Below are positions 58,019 to 64,000 of a stretch of 64,000 nucleotides of DNA, piece after piece (within the stretch, counting starts at the first letter, position 1; each line of letters starts with the position of its first letter). The stretch spans positions 1 through 64,000 of the forward strand of contig JAUIRK010000029.1 in NCBI GenBank assembly GCA_030549495.1, written 5' to 3'. The notes under the pieces were generated by a model that was not told the DNA's origin, did no database searches, and saw only the letters and a list, made by a program, of their open reading frames with translations. This DNA is from Nectonema munidae. Lineage: Eukaryota; Nematomorpha; Nectonematoida; Nectonematidae. The position numbers were made by a program, and so were the translations under genes.

Positions 58019-58155
58019 TTAACCCATTAAGTACCATAGAAATCAGACGATATCTAAAAAACGCAGACGATTTATATTCAAAGTCATTGAAAAAAGCAGA
58101 CGAAGATGAAATTACTTATGTTTGAAAATGTGAGCATTGGGACTTAATGGGTTAA
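58019..58155. mobile_element. TTAA-flanked piggyBac-type MITE
   Basis: TTAA at 58019-58022 and 58152-58155. Ends CCCATTAAGTACCAT and, inverted, CCCATTAAGTCCCAAT. Same subfamily as 39495-39662 in the opposite orientation. The palindrome slot reads GCTCACATTTTCAAAC (inverted), a decayed palindrome. In HYKK intron 1. Confidence 0.85.
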
Positions 58156-59199
58156 AAGTAATTTTTTGTTATAATCTATCTTAACAAAATTAAATGATTT
58201 GCTCGTCACAACCAATGATATCAATGATTCTGGATATTTTCATTTCATTTATTTTTTTACTTTATATTATTTGAATAAATAAAGATAGTTTCTTTATTTT
58301 ATTTCTTAATTTGCAATTTTCATATTCACGTATATCAAATCTAGAACTCCTCTTTATATAAAGTATACGTACGGTACCTTTATACCAAAACTTATTGTTT
58401 CTCACTTTAAAGCAGCTAACTAAGTATGCTTAATTAAAATTTAACTTCATTTCATTCCAATGATCTTTTTGTAAAGTTTGGGAAATATTGTAAAGTACAT
58501 TAATTTCTCCGAGAACAAAATCACACGAATTAAGCTTCAAAAAGAACTTTACGAGAATTCAAATTTAGCTTAAAATGAGATTTTTTTTACTAACCCTTCT
58601 ACTTTAATATCGAAATTACAGTGTTTTATAATTAAAGTGTTGAAGAATCATTTGTTTCAAAAAAAGAGAGTAAAATTTCAAACAAATTTATTTAAAAAAA
58701 CAAATTTCCGACTTCAGGAGTCTTTATCAAGTTGAAATACTATAAATATATACGATGTAAATGCTTTGAATGAAAAGGATTGAACTGACTCAGTAGATGG
58801 CTTAAGGGGAATTGACAAATGATGAATAGGAGAGATGATTCCGGGATACTATACAAATTATAGTATATATATTAAAAAGGTTTATTATAAGTGATAAGAG
58901 AACAACCAATCATACAATGAGTGAATTTTAAATTCAAATATTGGTCATAAATATTATATTCATTTTTGGAATCATTCTAGAAATCAATATTTCTTCCTTG
59001 ACAATTTTTTCGTTGTCATTGAAACATTTTTTCAGTATTTTTAATTGTAAATCAGGGTTATGCTACTTATTAATATTATGATGAGTAACAAAATGGAATC
59101 CAAGTTAGTTTTCTTGTGGAATATGTTTTCTAAGCCTAAATATTACTGGTCGGCCTGAATATTACTGGCTTGTATATAATATTTAAATCATTGTACCTA
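58156..59199. other. HYKK intron 1, no gene recognised
   Basis: AT-rich, nothing identified. Confidence 0.4.
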
Positions 59200-60560
59200 G
59201 TTTCATCAATTATATTGCAATAACAATTAATGGCCTCACATATGTGATTTTGGATTTATTATTTTCGGGTCTAAGTATGGTATGTAAATTTCCTTTTGCC
59301 GTGTTTATAATATTAACATCAATATTTTCTTTCTTGAAAAGATTTTTTGTGTATTTATTGAAGTAATCATTAATATATGGCAGTTTAAATGTTAGAGTCC
59401 TCTTTTTATGCTTCTTTGTATCGAAAGGATGAATTCAATGGAATCTTTATTCGTATTATTCATATATGTATCAGAGGAATAATTAACAAAACTATTTGAA
59501 AAATTATTATTTTTGAATTTGATTTTAATTTGATTCAATTCACTTTCTTATGTTGAGAAAAATTATCATGCAAAGTCCGTTTACTCTTACAGTTTTTAAG
59601 ATGGCATTATGTATTGAGGTTTGTTCTATAGTTCCTAACTGTCTTTCAAAATTTCATCTCATTTTAGTTAATATTAATTTCCCATTTTTGAAATATTAAA
59701 TAAAATAAACAAATTTGCACAGCTTTGTATTGAACAATGAAAAAAATCGCCATTATGCGTGATCGAACCAAAGATGTTAAGTTACTAAAGCGAGGAGCAA
59801 ATCATTTCTAAATAAAAATAAAAATTTTAATATATATATTGTAAAAATTAACTTTACCACTTTACTAGTAATATTACTACTTATTTTTTAGTATATTTAT
59901 CAATATAAGACCAAAATTTGAATTAATTTGCAGAGTTAATTGAAATTCCTTTGTCTGTTGTCTTTCTGAAGATGTTGGTTAATAGGTTGTTCCACTGAGT
60001 TTGAAACAAGATGTCCAAGTATGGAATCAAATTATGAGTAATATCAATTTCATCGTGTATTTGATATTCTTACCAAAACTATTAAGAAATTCGAAAGCTT
60101 CATCAATATCAGTACTTTTATCAAAAAAAGCGAATATATCATCAATATATCGTAGGCAAACAAAATTGGGAAATCTACGGTAAAAAAAATTAGTTTCAAA
60201 ATGATCAATGTAGAGTATTGCTAAAGTAGGAGAAACTCTTCCTCCCATTGGTAAGCCCTTCTTTTGTAAGTAAAAATGGGATTTGTGCCAGATAATATTA
60301 TTGAATGAAGCCAAGCTCTAACATCTCGTATATATAAACTAATCCAATTCCAAATGTATCAATATCTTTTATGTTTTTCTAGTTTCCTCATAACAATTTT
60401 CACAGAGTGATCCAAAGGTATAGAGTTCCATATAAATTTACGATGTCAAAGAAAAGTTAAATTAGCGGAATTTAATTCCGCGGAATTTTTGTCTTCACGA
60501 ATGTAAGACAATGTACCTCGCAAATATTTCTTACTTCACAGTATCGATAACACTTGGGCA
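59200..60560 (-). mobile_element. Penelope-like retroelement fragment, broken
   Basis: Minus-strand translation at 60314-60027 shows the reverse-transcriptase core FYLQKKGLPMGGRVSPTLAI and RYIDDIFAFF, diagnostic of Penelope-like elements. Further down are IPYLDILF and FRKTTDKG, and near 59400 LPYINDYFNKYTKNLF, the usual order. The copy is clearly broken in several places. The ends and any GIY-YIG endonuclease were not recognised. It lies in HYKK intron 1, antisense to the gene. Confidence 0.75.
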
Positions 60561-60886
60561 ATTTTAATTATGTGGCGTTTCAATTTTTTAATTAGTAGGG
60601 TCCGTAGCTTAGATGGAGGGACACGGCCCAAAGTGCCACATACGTGACTGTATAACACTCAATGATTATTATCTAGTATTTCAAATATTTTATTCGAATT
60701 CGATTTTTTTATAAAAAGGCTAAGTTTTAATCAAAATATGAGTGAAATGAGTTTTTATATAAAAAAAAAACTGTAATTTTAATTCCACTCTATAGGAATA
60801 CAAATTTCTCATGCCCAGTAATTGGAGGCTGTCACTATGATTGAGAATTCATTCTCTAGACACTAGACTTAGAGAACCATTTCAAT

Positions 60887-61099
60887 CAGTGCTTCTCAAA
60901 CGATGCGCCCTTGAAAATAGCCAGGTGCGCCATGAAAGGTAGCCATGTGAACCCTAAGATTCCATCTAGATCAGCAATTCTTTACAAGGGATCATGAGGA
61001 TACACTTTTTGATACCAAAAGTTTTTCATGACCCCTGCAAAAACTTCAAACGACCCCCAAAGGGATCACGACCCCCAGCTCCCAAATTAAGAACCACTG
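60887..61099. mobile_element. Two abutting or nested hAT MITE pieces
   Basis: CAGTGCTTCTCAAACGATGC at 60887 starts one element. CAGCAATTCTTTACAAGGGA at 60972 starts a second, which ends TTAAGAACCACTG at 61099. 'GACCCC' motifs near its right end fit a hAT family. No matching target duplication was found. Confidence 0.5.
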
Positions 61100-61149
61100 A
61101 GATTAGTAAAATCTCCCGTGATCAGTAAACCTAAGTAGTTTATTAGTTA

Positions 61150-61255
61150 AATAGAGTTGAACATATCGCACTAACGTTTGAAGCTTAGAGTCTTAATGCG
61201 GTTATCCCTGGTTCGAATCCAGATCTTGACATCACTATCATCTCTCCAGTTGTTA
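61150..61255 (+). repeat. tRNA-like relic or SINE head
   Basis: CCTGGTTCGAATCCAGATCTTGACA at 61208 on has a good T-arm (CTGG/CCAG) and a 3' end like animal tRNA-Leu (..TCTTGACA). The 5' half pairs only partly (GTTGAAC) and the D and anticodon arms are poor. It is followed by TCACTATCATCT-like sequence, so a tRNA-derived SINE or dead tRNA copy is likely. Confidence 0.4.
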
Positions 61256-61259
61256 CAAA

Positions 61260-63229
61260 TGAAAAAAATAGAAAAAAATTGGATTTTGTGCAAGCATTAT
61301 AAAATTTCATGTTTTCAAAACTATATTTATCATATCTTTACGCGGTGTCAACTGGAATTGACGATAAATAGAAAATTCCATAATTTGCATAATAATATGT
61401 CAATTGATATGATTGATATTGGAATTGGTGATGGATGACAGTAATTAGAAGTATTTCATCAATTAAATAATTTACATCAAAGTTAGTAATATTTAGTGAT
61501 TAATGATGTCGTTTTGCTAAGGCTGCTTTTGCATAGTTTGCTATTTGGATATCAATATTTATCAAGTAGGCTTTTTAATGTAATTTTTCTTTTTTGATCA
61601 TTCATTCTGAAAGTCTGAATAGTATAAAAAATTCGCTCTCCACTACAAAAGTGACACATGAAAGGCAGGGGGAGGGGCTAAAACTTTTCTAGATTCGAAT
61701 ATGTTAACAAAATTCTGCTAAATTAAGTTAAAAAATTATAAATACTTGAGAGAGTACATAAAAAATTAAGAGACCAAATTTTTATATAGAATACCGTTTA
61801 AAATATTTGATCGCATTGTATCTCCATTTATTTGGTAGAATTGAGGAACGGAGGGGGGAGTAGCGTCTTTTGGCCCTAGATGGATGTGTCTCTCGAATTT
61901 TTCAATTTATATATTACAAGATATAATTTGGCCGTTCTTAATTCTTCGCATTAACTAAAAAAATTTCGATTTATTTTGTCTGTTTTATTAAAAAGCGGTT
62001 AATAAATGTACCCAGAAATTTTGAACAGGGGGACAATACTGAAAAAGTTTTTACAATTGAAAAGAGATTAAAATTCTCATTTTCATATTAATAAAACAAT
62101 AGGTACCATTTGGAGTAGAGAAGTATTGGATATCCGTGTCCGCAAAAACAGATTTATATCTGCCAAAAATTTTTACATCCTCTTAACATCTTCGTCCGTG
62201 GATCATTTAAGTTTCAACATGAATAGCAATAACATCCGCATCCGCAACTTCAGATATTTTTTTCTATAAACTGCAAAGTTTTTCTCGGAATTTTTCAATT
62301 TTAACATTATCCAAATTTTTATAATTTTATGATAAGTACGTCTTTATGATAACACGTATACATTGGCATCTTCTCCCTAAATTTTTAAGAAGTTTAAAAC
62401 TTACGTTTACTTACAATAGCAATTATGATATCCCCATCCTCTAAAAAAATTAATTCTGACATCTTCATCCGCATATGCTAGGATGTCAAATTTGATATCC
62501 GTTTCTGCATTTGCATCAGAGGATACAAAAAAATTTTACATACTATATATCTCTATATTGAAGTGAATAAATTGTTTTTTTACAATTAAAAAATTAATTT
62601 TTGACTAAATTGAGGAATATATAGGACTAGAAGATATTAGAAGAAAATCCATTTAGAGAGCTTCTAAATCTTGACTACAATTGAAATAATTGTAAAACTC
62701 TTGTGAAACAAGTCACAATTAAGAATAATTGTGACTACAACAAGAATTATATTTTTCATTACGTCATTAAATTTTGTTCTCTCATCTTACGAGTGGCAGA
62801 TGCCGCCTTAGACGCCTGCCTGGTTGCTGAAAGTGTGGGACCTAATTTTCTTGAACCATCATGAAATAATTTTATTGATAAGCGCATCAGATAAATCTTA
62901 TTGTGAAAAGTCTGTCAACCCTAACCACGTGAATAATCCGATTAAATATGCGTGTTAGATGCTCTCTCCTGTCCAAATTTATGTGGTGATTTTGAGAGGC
63001 AGAAGTTATAAATTTTAAATATGAAGAAACTAGTTAACCTGAGAATGAAGTCCCTATAGTTGGGACATTTCGATTTCCATTAACATTAATCTTATGATTA
63101 TAAATGCTTTTGTTTTTGTCTCTGAATAACAAATCTTGTCTTGTCATACTTGTCATGCAAGCCAATCACCCTTGTTCCATCTTCAACTAATTTTTTTTAT
63201 GCTTACGAGTTGACTTGTGTATTCATTAG
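61260..63229. other. HYKK intron 1, no gene recognised
   Basis: A stretch at 62110-62540 shows loose ATCCGC/ATCCGT periodicity. No coding sequence was found up to the exon 2 acceptor. Confidence 0.4.
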
Positions 63230-63386
63230 GTTGCAAAGCTCGATGAACTCAATGGCTTCGATGACAAAAATTACCTAGTCATTGTATCAGAAGGCTCAGG
63301 AAATGAGAATATTGACAAGGTTAATTCCGATGGATTCGTCTTCAAAGTTCTCAATAGCTTGGATTCCAAAAATCCTGCCTTGATAG
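63230..63386 (+). CDS. HYKK: Hydroxylysine kinase, second coding exon
   Basis: Acceptor ATTCATTAG, 157 nt, donor GTAAAC. Phase 0 at entry fits exon 1. The product VAKLDELNGFDDKNYLVIVS, then GFVFKVLNSLDSKNPALI, matches the N-lobe of HYKK, where the human protein has LPSYDDQNFHVYV and EYVLKISNTKASKNPDLIE. The 'FKV/LKI' lysine should be the ATP/GTP-binding Lys of the kinase fold. Leaves in phase 1; further exons are beyond the window or behind the LINE at 63470-64000. Codon use is clearly less AT-rich than the flanks. Confidence 0.88.
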
Positions 63387-63469
63387 GTAAACTTCCTTAA
63401 TCTTTTTGTCAAAAGTAAAAGCTTTATTTTTAATTGAATTTTAATAAAAAATTGTGTAACAAAAGAGTG

Positions 63470-64000
63470 GCCAAAAACTTAAACAAGTTGATTCACAGAA
63501 AGACTTAGGGGTGATAGTGAATTCTAACCTCGACCCAAGAGAAAATATTTCAACAAGAGTCACTAAAGCTTTCTAAGCCTTTCATAGAGTTCATAGAAGT
63601 TTTGCTTTATTTGATGCCAACATAGCACCCCTTTTATATAAAACACTGATTAGACCTATTTTAGAGTATGAAAATGTTGTTGCATTTCCTTTTCACTCCT
63701 GTGATGCTGCAAATATTGAAAGAGTCCAGAGAACAATCACAAAAAAGATAGTAGGAATGAAAGATCTTAGTTATACAGAAAGACTGAAAAAACTGAATTT
63801 GCCTTCAATGTTATACAGGTTTAGAAGGAATGATATGGTGACATCCTACAACATTGTAAAAGAAAAGTTTAACTTAACTTCTCAAGTTTTACCTGAATGT
63901 TCTGAAAGAGTTCTAAGATTTCATTCTTCCAAATTTAAAAAAAGACATTGCAAGAAGGTATTTTTGAAAAAATACTTTTCACAACGAATGATAAATGATT
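63470..64000 (+). mobile_element. LINE reverse-transcriptase C-terminal region, cut by window edge
   Basis: Nearly clean frame: DSQKDLGVIVNSNLDPRENI, then PLLYKTLIRPILEYENVVA, IERVQRTITKKIVGMKDLSY, ERLKKLNLPSMLYRFRRNDM and onward. This is the post-RT region of CR1/Rex-type LINEs. One stop is visible (TAA in 'CTTTCTAAGCC', about 63572). It lies in HYKK intron 2 in sense orientation. Confidence 0.8.

Noticed and set aside
61150-61255. Functional tRNA-Leu
   Set aside because: The T-arm and 3' end look right, but the acceptor stem, D-arm and anticodon arm do not fold well.

Overview
The window looks like nuclear DNA from an AT-rich, transposon-laden invertebrate, most likely an arthropod. A copepod such as a sea louse is my guess, from memory of similar repeat proteins in that group; it is not proven here. 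Genes are sparse, have introns of several kb, and show eukaryotic splice signals. The rest is DNA transposons, LINEs, one Penelope-like element, short MITEs and AT-rich sequence in which I recognise nothing.

Four host genes can be supported. (1) The first coding exon of a TMEM184-type membrane protein lies at 5468-5647 (minus). (2) A RING-H2 E3 ubiquitin ligase of RNF115/RNF126 type spans 27512-48162 (minus). Its five exons agree in splice phase at every junction and sum to 331 codons plus stop, with an N-terminal C4 zinc ribbon and a complete RING-H2 split over two exons. (3) Ribosomal protein S18 is an uninterrupted reading frame at 49637-50095 (plus). (4) The first two coding exons of hydroxylysine kinase (HYKK/AGPHD1 family) lie at 57619-57723 and 63230-63386 (plus), and the gene runs off the right edge.

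Layout: 1-5.4 kb holds decayed copies of an uncharacterised repeat-protein family and a small hAT element; 5.5-9.2 kb holds the TMEM184 exon and MITEs; 9.2-13.5 kb is a nest of hAT elements around a 3.1-kb element with a nearly whole transposase; 15-23.5 kb holds two LINE copies, one split by a pogo/Tigger fragment and a 2.2-kb hAT; 23.56-25.11 kb is a foldback element with two arms of about 0.75 kb. From 27.5 to 48.2 kb is the E3 ligase, whose introns hold another repeat-protein copy, an RTE-type LINE with a PHD-like finger, a Tigger, a Merlin, a hAT and many TTAA-flanked MITEs. From 49.4 kb onward come RPS18, a hAT with a 25-bp minisatellite, a hAT deletion derivative, a 1-kb-spaced direct repeat, and HYKK with a Penelope-like element and a LINE in its introns.

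The most unusual pattern is a set of about a dozen TTAA-bounded, probably piggyBac-mobilised MITEs. They share one layout (TTAA, about 16 bp of terminal repeat, then a 16-bp palindrome at one end only, then spaced GTCTGC-type motifs), but the palindrome sequence differs between subfamilies.
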